Origin: Clostridiales bacterium UBA4080
Lineage (GTDB): Bacteria; Bacillota; Clostridia; Lachnospirales; Vallitaleaceae
Direction of reading: 5' to 3'
Assembly (NCBI GenBank): GCA_002381865.1
Contig: DFYO01000058.1
Location: 19,238-83,237 of the forward strand
Length of the DNA stretch: 64,000 nt
Positions 29,640 to 38,355 of this stretch are shown in pieces. The notes under the pieces are model-generated. The model was not told the DNA's origin. It ran no database searches and saw nothing but the letters and a program-made list of their open reading frames with translations. The stretch's first letter is position 1; each line of letters begins with the position of its first letter. Both the position numbers and the translations under genes were made by a program.

Positions 29640-30818
29640 TTATTTGGTTGCTTTAACAAAATCCTCATATAAAGGAGACATTTCTCTCAGTCTTGAAACA
29701 ATTGCTTGTAAAGCTTCAATCATATAATCTGCCTGTTCTTTTGTGCTTGATTCTCCAAGTGTAATCCTCAAAGAACCATGTGCAATTTCGTGCGGCAAGC
29801 CAATAGCCAGTAGAACATGTGAAGGGTCTAAAGCCCCTGAGGTACATGCTGAACCACTTGATGCACATATCCCCTTCATATCTAGCATAATGAGCAAAGC
29901 TTCTCCTTCAATAAATTCAAAGCTAAAATTCACATTGTTAGGAAGTCTTTTTTCGCTATGTCCATTCAGCCTGCAATGTGGGATTTTACTAATTGTTTCT
30001 TGAATAATATAATCTCTTAGCTCTATTTGTCTTGCACTTTCTTTTTCTAAGTTATGTACTGCCATTTCTATTGCCTTTCCAAATCCAACAATAGCAGGAA
30101 CATTCTCAGTACCAGCTCTCTTATTTCTTTCCTGCGCTCCACCATGAATAAATGGTTTTAGCTTAATTCCTTTTTTAATATATAAAGCACCCACACCTTT
30201 AGGACCATATAGTTTATGTCCACTTATAGAAAGCAAATCAATATTCATTTCATTTACATCAATAGCAATATGTCCAACTGCCTGAACTGCATCAGTATGA
30301 AATACTATTTTATTATCCTTAGCTATTTTCCCAATTTCAGAAATCGGCTGGATACTTCCTATTTCATTGTTAGCAAACATAATAGAAATTAGTATTGTAT
30401 CCTTTTGTATGGCTGCCTTCAAATCATTTATATCAATAATCCCATCTTTATCCACTGGAAGATAAGTCACTTTATATCCATTTTTTTCTAAATATTCACA
30501 GGTATGAAGAACCGCATGATGCTCAATTCTTGTAGTAATAATATGATTTCCCTTTTCTAGATAGCTTTCTGCAATACCTTTTATTGCCCAGTTATCTGCT
30601 TCTGTACCACCACTTGTGAAAAAAATTTCTGCATCGCTTGCTCCAATTGATTTTGCAACCTTATCCCTTGCAACAGCAATAGCTTCTTTATTGGTTGAGG
30701 CAAATTTATATATACTTGATGGATTAGCGTAATTATCAATAAAATAAGGACGCATTTCCTCAAAAACTTCAATTTTTAATGGGGTTGTAGCCGCATGATC
30801 AAAATATATCTTTTCCAT
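29640..30818 (-). CDS. nifS: Cysteine desulfurase (NifS/IscS class)
   Basis: PLP enzyme that takes sulfur from cysteine for Fe-S clusters and tRNA thiolation. The 392-residue protein has EIFFTSGGTEADN, HTDAVQAVGH, the PLP Lys in SISGHKLYGPKG and the active-site Cys in CASSGSACTSG. The long loop around that Cys marks the class I (NifS/IscS) type. It lies between iscR and iscU in the typical order. Confidence 0.96.
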   Translation of the reverse strand: MEKIYFDHAATTPLKIEVFEEMRPYFIDNYANPSSIYKFASTNKEAIAVARDKVAKSIGASDAEIFFTSGGTEADNWAIKGIAESYLEKGNHIITTRIEHHAVLHTCEYLEKNGYKVTYLPVDKDGIIDINDLKAAIQKDTILISIMFANNEIGSIQPISEIGKIAKDNKIVFHTDAVQAVGHIAIDVNEMNIDLLSISGHKLYGPKGVGALYIKKGIKLKPFIHGGAQERNKRAGTENVPAIVGFGKAIEMAVHNLEKESARQIELRDYIIQETISKIPHCRLNGHSEKRLPNNVNFSFEFIEGEALLIMLDMKGICASSGSACTSGALDPSHVLLAIGLPHEIAHGSLRITLGESSTKEQADYMIEALQAIVSRLREMSPLYEDFVKATK

Positions 30819-30959
30819 ATAATATTTATCTCCTTTAAAAAATATTGTATTCTAGTTAATTATCGAAATATACTCACATATTTTTTTCTATAAAATACAT
30901 TAATCAAATCTCCAAACACCTATAAGCATATACTAATAGCAGATTTAGGAAAATCAATT

Positions 30960-31415
30960 TTAGGAATGTATTGAATCTTTCTTTTGTGTCTCAATATCAA
31001 TTCTTTCTTGTTCTAACATTAAATCCTCTAAAGTAATATTGTCTACAACTTGATTAATACTGTCACTAATTTTTTTCCATACATACTTTGTAACACATAA
31101 CTCAGAATCCTCGCATAATATTGCATCATTGATTACACTACATTCAACTGGATCAAGATTTCCTTCTAGCGCCCTCAAAATATCTCCCACCGAAATGTCT
31201 TTAGGTTCTATATTAAGATGGTAGCCACCTTGTGCACCTCTGCAGCTCTTAACAAAGCCTTTTTTCTTGAGAACTGCTATTATCTGCTCTAAATAGCTTT
31301 CAGAAATATTTTGTCTTTCCGCGATATTTTTTATAGATATTTGTCCATCTTTTCCGTGAATTGCAATATCAATCATCGCTCTAAGCCCATATCTTCCTTT
31401 AGTTGATAGCTTCAT
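30960..31415 (-). CDS. iscR: Rrf2-family regulator, IscR type
   Basis: Fe-S-sensing transcription regulator of 151 residues. The winged helix is at about 1-80 (MKLSTKGRYGLRAMID, QNISESYLEQIIAVLKKKGF and GAQGGYHL). Three cysteines follow in VECSV, AILCEDSELCV, matching the IscR cluster site. It is the first gene of the iscR-nifS-iscU-mnmA set and is probably autoregulated through the palindrome between its promoter and start codon. Another Rrf2 regulator (such as CymR) is less likely because of the cysteines and neighbours. Confidence 0.93.
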   Translation of the reverse strand: MKLSTKGRYGLRAMIDIAIHGKDGQISIKNIAERQNISESYLEQIIAVLKKKGFVKSCRGAQGGYHLNIEPKDISVGDILRALEGNLDPVECSVINDAILCEDSELCVTKYVWKKISDSINQVVDNITLEDLMLEQERIDIETQKKDSIHS

Positions 31416-31433
31416 AGAATTTTCACCTCTTTA

Positions 31434-31456
31434 ATTCCTAGTAGCAGACTAGGATT
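31434..31456. promoter_or_regulatory. Probable IscR operator
   Basis: Inverted repeat ATTCCTAGT and ACTAGGATT, 9-base arms with one mismatch around a 5-base centre. It lies just downstream of the -10 box and upstream of iscR, so a bound dimer would block initiation. The assignment to IscR is inferred from position. Confidence 0.6.
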
Positions 31457-31462
31457 TAATTA

Positions 31463-31491
31463 AGTTTATCATTTTTTTAACAGAGTGTCAA
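31463..31491 (-). promoter_or_regulatory. Promoter of the iscR operon
   Basis: Consensus TTGACA (31486-31491) and TAAACT (31463-31468) with a 17-base spacer and a TG one base before the -10, on the minus strand. Confidence 0.75.
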
Positions 31492-31664
31492 TATTTTTAG
31501 GTCTGTAATCTTTGTTTTTTTTAGGCTTATAATCTTTGTTTTTACAAATATTTTTTAGACACATTTTGTACACAACTAAAACATATCTCTAACACACCTA
31601 TAAAATATAATTCTATTAACAAGTTAATAGTAATACAATTTAATCCCCTCTCATTATAGCCTTT

Positions 31665-31692
31665 AAAAGAGAAACTCCCCAGTTTCTCTTTT
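31665..31692. terminator. Perfect 12-bp hairpin
   Basis: AAAAGAGAAACT and AGTTTCTCTTTT pair perfectly around CCCC. The A and T ends make it a possible weak bidirectional terminator, though no gene ends next to it. Confidence 0.55.
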
Positions 31693-31725
31693 AGTCTGCA
31701 TTTTTCTAAAAAATAATATGAACAA

Positions 31726-31816
31726 AGTGTCTGACAAGTCAGACACTACGCGCCCGAGCGGTTTGCGAAGCAATACCTTCTTATCCGCGAGGTGCGCATC
31801 TTTGGCACGCAGTGCC
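31726..31816. repeat. GC-rich nested hairpin element
   Basis: Three structures in tandem. First, a 10-bp perfect palindrome AGTGTCTGAC/GTCAGACACT (31726-31747). Second, a branched fold (about 31750-31797) with outer arms GCGCCCGAGCGG and CCGCGAGGTGCGC and an inner stem GGTTTGC/GCAATACC. Third, GGCAC GCA GTGCC (31804-31816) followed by six T on the plus strand. The base composition is far above the surroundings. It could be a dispersed intergenic repeat or a structured RNA ending in its own terminator. Confidence 0.5.
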
Positions 31817-31884
31817 TTTTTTGTTTCATAGGAAAGATACTTTTACACATTACCATAGTAAGGTCTTTCCTATGAAACAAAAAA
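31817..31884. repeat. 21-bp perfect inverted repeat
   Basis: Arms 31817-31837 and 31864-31884 are perfect inverted copies (core GTTTCATAGGAAAGA/TCTTTCCTATGAAAC) with a 26-base centre. The layout resembles a minimal non-coding inverted-repeat element. The inner end touches the clpE terminator, and the outer end uses the T run of the previous hairpin. Confidence 0.6.
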
Positions 31885-31901
31885 GGGGCTTTTGCCCCTT
31901 T
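31876..31901 (-). terminator. Terminator of the ClpE-like gene
   Basis: Stem AAGGGGC/GCCCCTT with a short loop, followed on the minus strand by six T. It lies 18 bases after the stop codon of the Clp gene. Confidence 0.85.
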
Positions 31902-31918
31902 AAAGGTTAATATTTTAT

Positions 31919-34228
31919 CTATAATACTTCAAATAAAAGCTTATTATCTTTCAACAAAATCCTTACTTTGTCTCCATCCTTTATTTCTCCCTTTATGTAT
32001 CTTTCAGCAATTTCATCTTCGATATACTTTTGAATTGTTCTTCTAAGCGGTCTTGCTCCATATTTAGGCTCATATCCTTTTTCAAGAACAAATTCCCTGA
32101 CCTCACCTTCCACAATAATATCAATATCTTTATCCTTAGCATCTCTGACAATCTCTCTTATCATCAGGTCTATAATCTTTATAAGCTCATCTTTCTCAAG
32201 TTCTGTAAATACAATAGTTTCATCAACTCTGTTTAAAAACTCTGGTCTGAAAATTAATTTTAATGCCTCTTTTGATTTCTCAGACAATGAATCGTATCCT
32301 GTTTTTCCAAAGCCTATTCCATTTCCTTTTGTATTTGTACCTGCATTTGAAGTCATAATTATTACTGTGTTGTCAAAAGATATAGTTTTTCCTTTACTGT
32401 CAGTAAGCCTACCATCCTCTAATATCTGTAGCAGCAAATTAAAAATATCAGGATGTGCTTTTTCTATTTCATCTAATAAAATTATTGAATAGGGTCTTCT
32501 TTTTACCCTTTCAGTAAGCTGTCCTGCTTGATCATAGCCAACATATCCCGGAGGTGCTCCAATCATTTTTGAAACGGTATGCTTTTCCATATATTCTGAC
32601 ATATCAAATCTAATAATTGCTTCCTCACTATTAAATAATTCTGTTGCCAATGCTTTTGTCAATTCTGTTTTGCCTACTCCTGTAGGTCCGACAAAAATAA
32701 ACGAAGCTGGTTTTTTGCGTTTTTTGAAATTAGAACGGTTTCTTCTTATTGTTTTTGCAAGTCTTGTAACCGCCTCGTCCTGTCCAATAACTCTTTTATG
32801 CAAACGATTTTCTAGATCAAGAAGCTTCTTTGCCTCATCTTCCGTAATGCTTTGTACAGGTATTTTTGTCCAAGCTTCAATTACATAGGCAATATCCTCT
32901 TCAGTAATTTCTACATTGATACATTCTTGTTCAATTGTTTTTATTTTATCAATAATCCTAAGCTCTTTAATTTTACTCTCTGCAGCTAATTCATAGTCAT
33001 CCTTTGAAGCAGCTTCTTCTTTAGTAGCAACAACTTCTTTTAACTCATTCTTTAAAGCCTCAAGCTCTACCAGTCCCATGTTTTTTAAGTTAGCTCTAGA
33101 ACCTGCTTCGTCTATTACATCTATTGCTTTATCAGGCAAAAATCTGTCACTAATATATCTTTCAGACATTCTCACTGCATATTCAATAGTTTTATCTGAA
33201 ATTGCTACCTTATGATAGTCCTGATAATAATCTTTAATTCCCTTGAGTATTTCAATTGAATCTTCAACTGAAGGTTCTTCAATTAATATTGGTTGAAATC
33301 TTCTTTCAAGGGCAGCATCTTTTTCGATATGCTTTCTATATTCCTCTAAGGTAGTTGCTCCAATAATTTGAACCTCTCCTCGTGCAAGTGCTGGTTTTAG
33401 GATATTTGCTGCATTCATTGTTGAACCTTCACTTTCACCAGCTCCAACTATATTATGCACTTCATCAATTACCAAAATAATATTCCCTTCCTCTGTTGCT
33501 TCTTTAATTATCGCTTTCATTCTAGCTTCGAACTGGCCTCTGAATTGTGTACCTGCAACAATTGCAGCAAGATCTAATAGGTAAATTTCTGTATTTATAA
33601 GTTTTGCCGGCACTTGTTTTTCAACAATTCTTACTGCTAATCCTTCTGCAATTGCTGTTTTTCCTACGCCTGGCTCTCCAATTAAAACAGGGTTGTTCTT
33701 TGTTCTTCTGTTCAATATTTGAATTGCTCTGTCAATCTCTCTGTGCCTTCCAATAATCCTATCCACTTGATTGTTTTTGGCTTTTTCAGTGAGATTGGTT
33801 CCATAATTATCAAGATTTTTTCTGTTTTTTTTGTTATTTGCTGCTTTAGTTTTAGTTTTTGTTTTAGTTTTATTATTTTGATCGCTTTCTTCATCTTTTA
33901 AATGGCTTTCCTCCCCGAAAGTATCCATATCTTTTTCTAAACCTGCAAAAATATTCATTAGAGGATTGTTATTTCCCTCATAATCACCTGGTAACATCAT
34001 ATCATTTAAATAATCCATATCCACATCTTCAAATAAGCTTTGTATCTGTTCGTTAATATTCTCTACTTCATCAGCTGTCATTCCTGTTTGAGCAATTATT
34101 TGATCTAATGGTGCTATACCCTGATTTTGTGCACACTTCAAGCATAACCCGACCTTAGTATTTTTTCCATCTTCAATTTTAGAAATATAAACCATTGCTG
34201 TATTCACTTTACATACTGAACATTTCAT
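31919..34228 (-). CDS. Clp ATPase, ClpE-like, with N-terminal zinc finger
   Basis: AAA+ unfoldase of 769 residues that would feed ClpP. The N-terminus has a zinc-finger-like CxxC pair (CSVC and CLKC) in place of the ClpC N-domain, as in ClpE. A low-complexity Lys-Thr repeat (KTKTKTKTK near residue 130) links it to AAA module 1 (GEPGVGKT). A UVR-like coiled segment ([15 protein letters not shown]) and AAA module 2 (GPTGVGKT) follow. The tripeptide IGF in [10 protein letters not shown] is the ClpP-docking loop. The start is the ATG eight bases after GGAG. A GTG three codons upstream overlaps the site. No ctsR, mcsA or mcsB gene adjoins it, and I see no clear CtsR operator upstream. Confidence 0.92.
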   Translation of the reverse strand: MKCSVCKVNTAMVYISKIEDGKNTKVGLCLKCAQNQGIAPLDQIIAQTGMTADEVENINEQIQSLFEDVDMDYLNDMMLPGDYEGNNNPLMNIFAGLEKDMDTFGEESHLKDEESDQNNKTKTKTKTKAANNKKNRKNLDNYGTNLTEKAKNNQVDRIIGRHREIDRAIQILNRRTKNNPVLIGEPGVGKTAIAEGLAVRIVEKQVPAKLINTEIYLLDLAAIVAGTQFRGQFEARMKAIIKEATEEGNIILVIDEVHNIVGAGESEGSTMNAANILKPALARGEVQIIGATTLEEYRKHIEKDAALERRFQPILIEEPSVEDSIEILKGIKDYYQDYHKVAISDKTIEYAVRMSERYISDRFLPDKAIDVIDEAGSRANLKNMGLVELEALKNELKEVVATKEEAASKDDYELAAESKIKELRIIDKIKTIEQECINVEITEEDIAYVIEAWTKIPVQSITEDEAKKLLDLENRLHKRVIGQDEAVTRLAKTIRRNRSNFKKRKKPASFIFVGPTGVGKTELTKALATELFNSEEAIIRFDMSEYMEKHTVSKMIGAPPGYVGYDQAGQLTERVKRRPYSIILLDEIEKAHPDIFNLLLQILEDGRLTDSKGKTISFDNTVIIMTSNAGTNTKGNGIGFGKTGYDSLSEKSKEALKLIFRPEFLNRVDETIVFTELEKDELIKIIDLMIREIVRDAKDKDIDIIVEGEVREFVLEKGYEPKYGARPLRRTIQKYIEDEIAERYIKGEIKDGDKVRILLKDNKLLFEVL

Positions 34229-34471
34229 TGAAATCACTCCTATATTATATCTATATCTTAAATTTGTTAGTGTATTTTAATTACAAAATATTTGTCTATG
34301 GATTTTAATCTATCATATTTTTTTTGCAGAGTCTATTTAAATAATAAATTATAATATTATTTTAATAATAATTTAATTTATTAGGTTTCTGACTAAAGTA
34401 TTTTATCATATATGTCGATACATATTTATATTAGTATGATGTTTTTTAAATAAATTCAAGGAGGAAGCCAT

Positions 34472-35059
34472 ATGTCTAACATTAATCAAATAGCAAACGC
34501 ATTGTCTGCCATTGCGACAAGCGGGGCTACCAAGACTAACAATGGCAAAGACAAGGACAAGTCAGAAAATATCACATCATCTGCTGACATCATTTACGAG
34601 CCTAGTGAAAAAGCTAAAGAAACCTCCCATAAAGCAGATATGGAAAAGGTTAGGAGTATGAAGGAAGAAACCGAAGCTCATATGCTGAAAATTTTTACCG
34701 ATACTGTTAACCATGGATTCATCAAGCAACTGGGTGGTTTAAGAGGTGCTCTCGAAAAAGTTTTAAACGGTGAAAAGATTGAAGGCTTAAATATCGAGGT
34801 AACCGAAGAATCTATTGCAAAGGCTCAAGAGGATATTGCACCGGGAGGATATTGGAGCCCTGAAAAAACCTCTGACAGATTTTTGGAATTTGCAAAAGCT
34901 CTTTCCGGTGATGATCCATCGAAAGCAAATCTTCTTATCGATGCTTTTAAAGAAGGCTATAAAAAAGCTGAAGAAACCTGGGGAGGTACTCTTCCTGATA
35001 TTTCCAAGCAAACTTATGACCTTACACTCAAAAAATTTGATGACTGGGCAGCCTCTTAA
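34472..35059 (+). CDS. Protein of unknown function, 195 residues
   Basis: A well-formed gene with AAGGAGG seven to eight bases before the ATG. The protein is soluble and charged, with no signal peptide or membrane segment. The N-terminal 60 residues are low complexity (Lys/Asp/Ser-rich, KDKDKSENI). A helical region follows (about 55-100), then a C-terminal block of about residues 120-195 that contains GFKEGYKKAEETWGG-like and LPDISKQTYD segments. That last block reminds me of the DUF5610-type C-terminus known from hypothetical proteins, but I am not sure. The gene looks somewhat richer in GC than its neighbours. It ends head-on with lepB, and the two stop codons overlap by four bases. Confidence 0.82.
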   Translation: MSNINQIANALSAIATSGATKTNNGKDKDKSENITSSADIIYEPSEKAKETSHKADMEKVRSMKEETEAHMLKIFTDTVNHGFIKQLGGLRGALEKVLNGEKIEGLNIEVTEESIAKAQEDIAPGGYWSPEKTSDRFLEFAKALSGDDPSKANLLIDAFKEGYKKAEETWGGTLPDISKQTYDLTLKKFDDWAAS

Positions 35060-35649
35060 AAGAGGTTGCCTATTTTATTTAAAGGAAAAATTCTAAAAAC
35101 AGCAATTCCCTCAATCTGTTCATTCTTAATCGGTCCAAATTCTCTGCTATCTTTGCTAACCTCTCTGTTGTCTCCCAAAACAAAAACCTCACCCTCTTTA
35201 ACAGTATACGGCAGTTCAAAGTTTCTTGGATATGTTTTGGTTGCAGCGTATTCTTCGATAAGCTCTTCTCCATTCAAAAATACTTTTCCATCAAAAATAT
35301 CAATTTCATCACCTGGAAGCGCAATAACTCTCTTTACTAATCGATTTTCATTCGTTTTACGAGTGAATTTACCATACATATCCTTGTAAAGTCTGACAAC
35401 CTTTCCCCAAAATGATGAATCAACATTTTTTTCATCCAAAAGGACTACAATCTGACCTTTTTTTAAAGCGTTAAATTTCAAAGAAATTTTTTCAATAAGT
35501 ATTGTATCCCCGTGTATTAAGGTATTTTGCATAGATCTTTGTTGTACCTTTGAAAATGTAAATAACTGTGTGCTTATTAATGTAGCAATTACAAATGCAA
35601 TTATTACTACTTTTGAATAATCAAGTATTATAAACAAAATTTTTTTCAT
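35056..35649 (-). CDS. lepB: Signal peptidase I
   Basis: Membrane serine protease that removes signal peptides from Sec-exported proteins. The 197-residue protein has one N-terminal helix (about 5-28), the nucleophile Ser39 in QRSMQNTL, the general base Lys106 in RLVKRVIALPGDEI, and the conserved GDNREVSKDSREFG segment near the C-terminus. The ATG has no clear ribosome site (the preceding bases are A-rich). The stop codon overlaps that of the convergent unknown gene. Confidence 0.95.
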   Translation of the reverse strand: MKKILFIILDYSKVVIIAFVIATLISTQLFTFSKVQQRSMQNTLIHGDTILIEKISLKFNALKKGQIVVLLDEKNVDSSFWGKVVRLYKDMYGKFTRKTNENRLVKRVIALPGDEIDIFDGKVFLNGEELIEEYAATKTYPRNFELPYTVKEGEVFVLGDNREVSKDSREFGPIKNEQIEGIAVFRIFPLNKIGNLF

Positions 35650-35754
35650 TTTTTTTCGTATAATCTATTTGCCTCTTTTATTGTACATTAGATTATATAT
35701 TCCTTTCTTAATTTGAATTTATGTATTTATGTATATTCTTAATGCTAATAACTT

Positions 35755-36780
35755 TTATATAATTAGCATTGCATCTCCGAAACTAAAAAACCTATAACTA
35801 TTGTTTATTGCCTCTTGATAGGCATCTAAAACAAATTTCCTATCTGCAAAAGCACTTACTAGCATAACTAAAGTTGATTCCGGCAAATGAAAATTAGTAA
35901 TCAGCGCATCAACAACCTTAAATTCATATCCTGGATATATAAAAATATCCGTATCGCCTTCTTTGATTTCAACCTTACCTTCTTTTGTTCCTATAGATTC
36001 TAATACTCTTGCACTTGTTGTTCCCACAGCTATAATTCTTTTATTATTGTCTTTAGCTTGATTAATAATTTGTGCCTGTTCTGGCTCAATCCAAAAATAC
36101 TCGGAATGCATTTTGTGCTCCAAAACATTATCAATTTTTACTGGTCTGAAGGTTCCTAGCCCAACATGTAACGTTACATATGCAAGCTTTATACCCTTTT
36201 TTTCAATTCTTTCCATTAAATCCTCAGTAAAGTGAAGACCAGCCGTAGGCGCTGCCGCTGAGCCACTGTGCTTTGAATAAACGGTTTGATATCTTTCTTT
36301 GTCTTCTAAGGTTTTAGTTATATATGGCGGAAGAGGCATATCTCCAAGTTTATCAAGTACTTCTTCAAATATTCCTTGGTATTCAAATTCAACTAGTCTG
36401 TTTCCACCCTCTAATATCTCAAGTATTCTTGCTTTTATTAAGCCTTCGCCAAAACAAAATTCACTTCCTAGTCTTGCTTTTTTCCCTGGCTTAACCATTA
36501 CCTCCCATTTATCTGCCTCTTTCCTGTTTAAGAGCAAAAACTCCATTTTACTCTTAGTTTCTACTTTTTCACCAATTAATCTTGCAGGAATAACGCGGGT
36601 ATTGTTAAGAACAAGACAATCTCCTTCTTGTAAATAATCTATAATATTCGTAAATTTTTTATGTTCTATGGTCCTATCTTTTCTGTTTAATACAATCAAT
36701 CTTGAATTCGTTCTTTCTTCTAAGGGCTCTTGTGCAATAAGCTCTTGTGGTAATATAAAGCTAAAGTCTGATAATTTCAT
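35755..36780 (-). CDS. queA: S-adenosylmethionine:tRNA ribosyltransferase-isomerase
   Basis: Builds epoxyqueuosine on tRNA from preQ1 and the ribosyl part of SAM. The 341-residue protein has the family pattern [16 protein letters not shown] at the N-terminus, [37 protein letters not shown] and [16 protein letters not shown] lies just before the ATG, and a strong promoter lies about 100 bases upstream. No tgt, ruvB or yajC gene is next to it, unlike in many Bacillota. Confidence 0.97.
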   Translation of the reverse strand: MKLSDFSFILPQELIAQEPLEERTNSRLIVLNRKDRTIEHKKFTNIIDYLQEGDCLVLNNTRVIPARLIGEKVETKSKMEFLLLNRKEADKWEVMVKPGKKARLGSEFCFGEGLIKARILEILEGGNRLVEFEYQGIFEEVLDKLGDMPLPPYITKTLEDKERYQTVYSKHSGSAAAPTAGLHFTEDLMERIEKKGIKLAYVTLHVGLGTFRPVKIDNVLEHKMHSEYFWIEPEQAQIINQAKDNNKRIIAVGTTSARVLESIGTKEGKVEIKEGDTDIFIYPGYEFKVVDALITNFHLPESTLVMLVSAFADRKFVLDAYQEAINNSYRFFSFGDAMLII

Positions 36781-36874
36781 ATGTTCTCCTTGTAGAAAAT
36801 CAATTAGGCATACTCAAAAAGTTTGTACATTATTATATAATAATACTATTTGACTTGCTAAAATGCTAGCTAAC

Positions 36875-36903
36875 ATTATAATTAATATAGATTTTATAGT
36901 CAA
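36875..36903 (-). promoter_or_regulatory. Promoter of queA
   Basis: TTGACT (36898-36903) and TATAAT (36875-36880) with a 17-base spacer on the minus strand. No preQ1 riboswitch is visible in the 95-base leader. Confidence 0.7.
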
Positions 36904-36976
36904 TACCTATTTATATCGACACATATCTTAATAAGAAACGATTATTCTCTATTTTCTGTAGTATAGTAAAAAATTA

Positions 36977-37004
36977 TGTACAAATTCTTAATTTGTGTTA
37001 AAAT
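36977..37004 (+). promoter_or_regulatory. Candidate promoter of the AraC-family gene
   Basis: TGTACA (36977-36982) and TAAAAT (36999-37004), 16 bases apart. An inverted repeat GTGTTA (36995-37000) and TAACAC (37013-37018) overlaps the -10 box. A further TAACAC occurs at 37032-37037, which may serve autoregulation. Confidence 0.4.
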
Positions 37005-37050
37005 ATATACGATAACACATTGAAAAAAAATTAACACGGAGATGAACTTA

Positions 37051-38298
37051 ATGTACAATATTTTAAACTTACTTGAGAATGATACTCTTAATATCCGACA
37101 CTTGGAGGATATAAGTAAAACTCTATATTATTCTACCGGCATTTCTGTTACAATTCTTAATGAATTAAATGAATCTATATATAGCTTTGGAAACAATACA
37201 TCTATATTAGATTCTTTTGATGATATGCTAAATGATTATAACAAGCATATTTATAAAATTCAAGCACGTTCAATTAATGGAATAAGTAATTTCAAAACAA
37301 TATATGGATTTTCTTTTATTACAGCAATTATTGCAAATGAACAAAAATACTTTGGCTCAATTTTACTTGGACCTGTTCTTACAGAAATTCCAAATGAAAG
37401 AATCATAAACGAAATATTAAAGCGCAACAATCTTCCTCTTTCCAAAAGAACAATTGTTGAAAATGCAATCAAAAAAATCACCGTAATTAATAATCCAAGA
37501 AATTATTATATAAGTAAGCTATTAAACAGTGTTCTATCTTGCACCTTAACTGAAAAAGATAATTATGGAATTCAGTTAACAGCTGACATCATTAATGATG
37601 ATTACTCAATTGAGGATATTTCTGAAACAACAAACTATAATTATGGTCTTGAAAGACTATTTTTAAGCAAGGTAGCATCAGGTGATGTTGAAACAGTAAA
37701 GAGCTTATTTAATGACCAGATTAAACCTCTATATTTTACAAATTTAGGTAACGAAACCTTGCGACCAATAAAAAATAACGGTATTGTTTTCAGTACACTT
37801 TTAGCTCGTTCTGCAATTAATGGTGGTGTTGAGCCAGATATTGCCTTATCACAGGCAGATTTATATACAAAAAGAATTGAAGATATATTTAGATATAACG
37901 AGTTGATTGTTATTATTGAAATGATGGCAGCTTATTTTACCGATCTTGTACTACAAACCTCAGAGGTAAATCATGTCAGTGTTGTTAAAAAGGTATCCAA
38001 ATATATTCATAGTCATTTATCTGAGCAAATACGTTTAAATGATGTCGCTGATTATGTTGACTTATCTCCAAACTATTTTTCTTCTCTTTTCAAAAGAGAA
38101 ATGGGCATTGCTTTTGCAGATTATGTTAATGAAATAAGAGTAAAAGAAAGCCAGTTTTTACTAGAGACAACCGACTACTCTATCGTTGATATTGCAGTAG
38201 CCGTTGGATTTAATAATCAAAATTATTTTACTACTATTTTCAGAAAACATACAGGCACTACACCTAAGCAATTTAGAATGAAGTCTTCGATGAAATAA
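37051..38298 (+). CDS. AraC-family transcription regulator with N-terminal sensor region
   Basis: Regulator of 415 residues. The C-terminal hundred residues contain two helix-turn-helix motifs of the AraC type (IRLNDVADYVDLSPNYFSSLFKREMG and YSIVDIAVAVGFNNQNYFTTIFRKHTG regions). The N-terminal 170 residues resemble PocR or GAF-like ligand sensors found in anaerobic Bacillota regulators (FGSILLGPVL), but I cannot name the ligand. I choose the second ATG, because GGAG directly abuts the first and lies nine bases from the second. It stands alone, divergent from queA and convergent with the SpoIID-like gene. Confidence 0.88.
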   Translation: MYNILNLLENDTLNIRHLEDISKTLYYSTGISVTILNELNESIYSFGNNTSILDSFDDMLNDYNKHIYKIQARSINGISNFKTIYGFSFITAIIANEQKYFGSILLGPVLTEIPNERIINEILKRNNLPLSKRTIVENAIKKITVINNPRNYYISKLLNSVLSCTLTEKDNYGIQLTADIINDDYSIEDISETTNYNYGLERLFLSKVASGDVETVKSLFNDQIKPLYFTNLGNETLRPIKNNGIVFSTLLARSAINGGVEPDIALSQADLYTKRIEDIFRYNELIVIIEMMAAYFTDLVLQTSEVNHVSVVKKVSKYIHSHLSEQIRLNDVADYVDLSPNYFSSLFKREMGIAFADYVNEIRVKESQFLLETTDYSIVDIAVAVGFNNQNYFTTIFRKHTGTTPKQFRMKSSMK

Positions 38299-38306
38299 TA
38301 GCATAT

Positions 38307-38355
38307 AAATAAAGAAAAAAAATACAACATTATGTTGTATTTTTTTTCTTTATTT
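38307..38355. terminator. Bidirectional terminator overlapping the end of the SpoIID-like gene
   Basis: A 23-bp perfect stem (38307-38329 with 38333-38355) with a three-base loop. The core is AATACAACA/TGTTGTATT and both ends have A and T runs. The right arm runs through the stop codon and into the last codon of the convergent gene. Confidence 0.88.

Larger units (their letters stand above)
31416..31918. other. 503-base gene-free region with promoter, operator and hairpin cluster
   Basis: The right part in transcription sense (31434-31491) holds the iscR operator and promoter. The stretch 31500-31660 is AT-rich and shows nothing I recognise apart from a repeated phrase, ATAATCTTTGTTTTT, seen twice with slight change near 31505 and 31528. 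From 31660 to 31905 at least six hairpins follow one another, described separately. No plausible protein-coding frame with a ribosome site is visible. Confidence 0.7.

Noticed and set aside
31750..31797. A tRNA-like cloverleaf in the GC-rich element
   Set aside because: The branched arms suggest a cloverleaf, but there is no T-loop GTTCGAATC-type sequence, no consistent anticodon arm and no acceptor stem of seven pairs.
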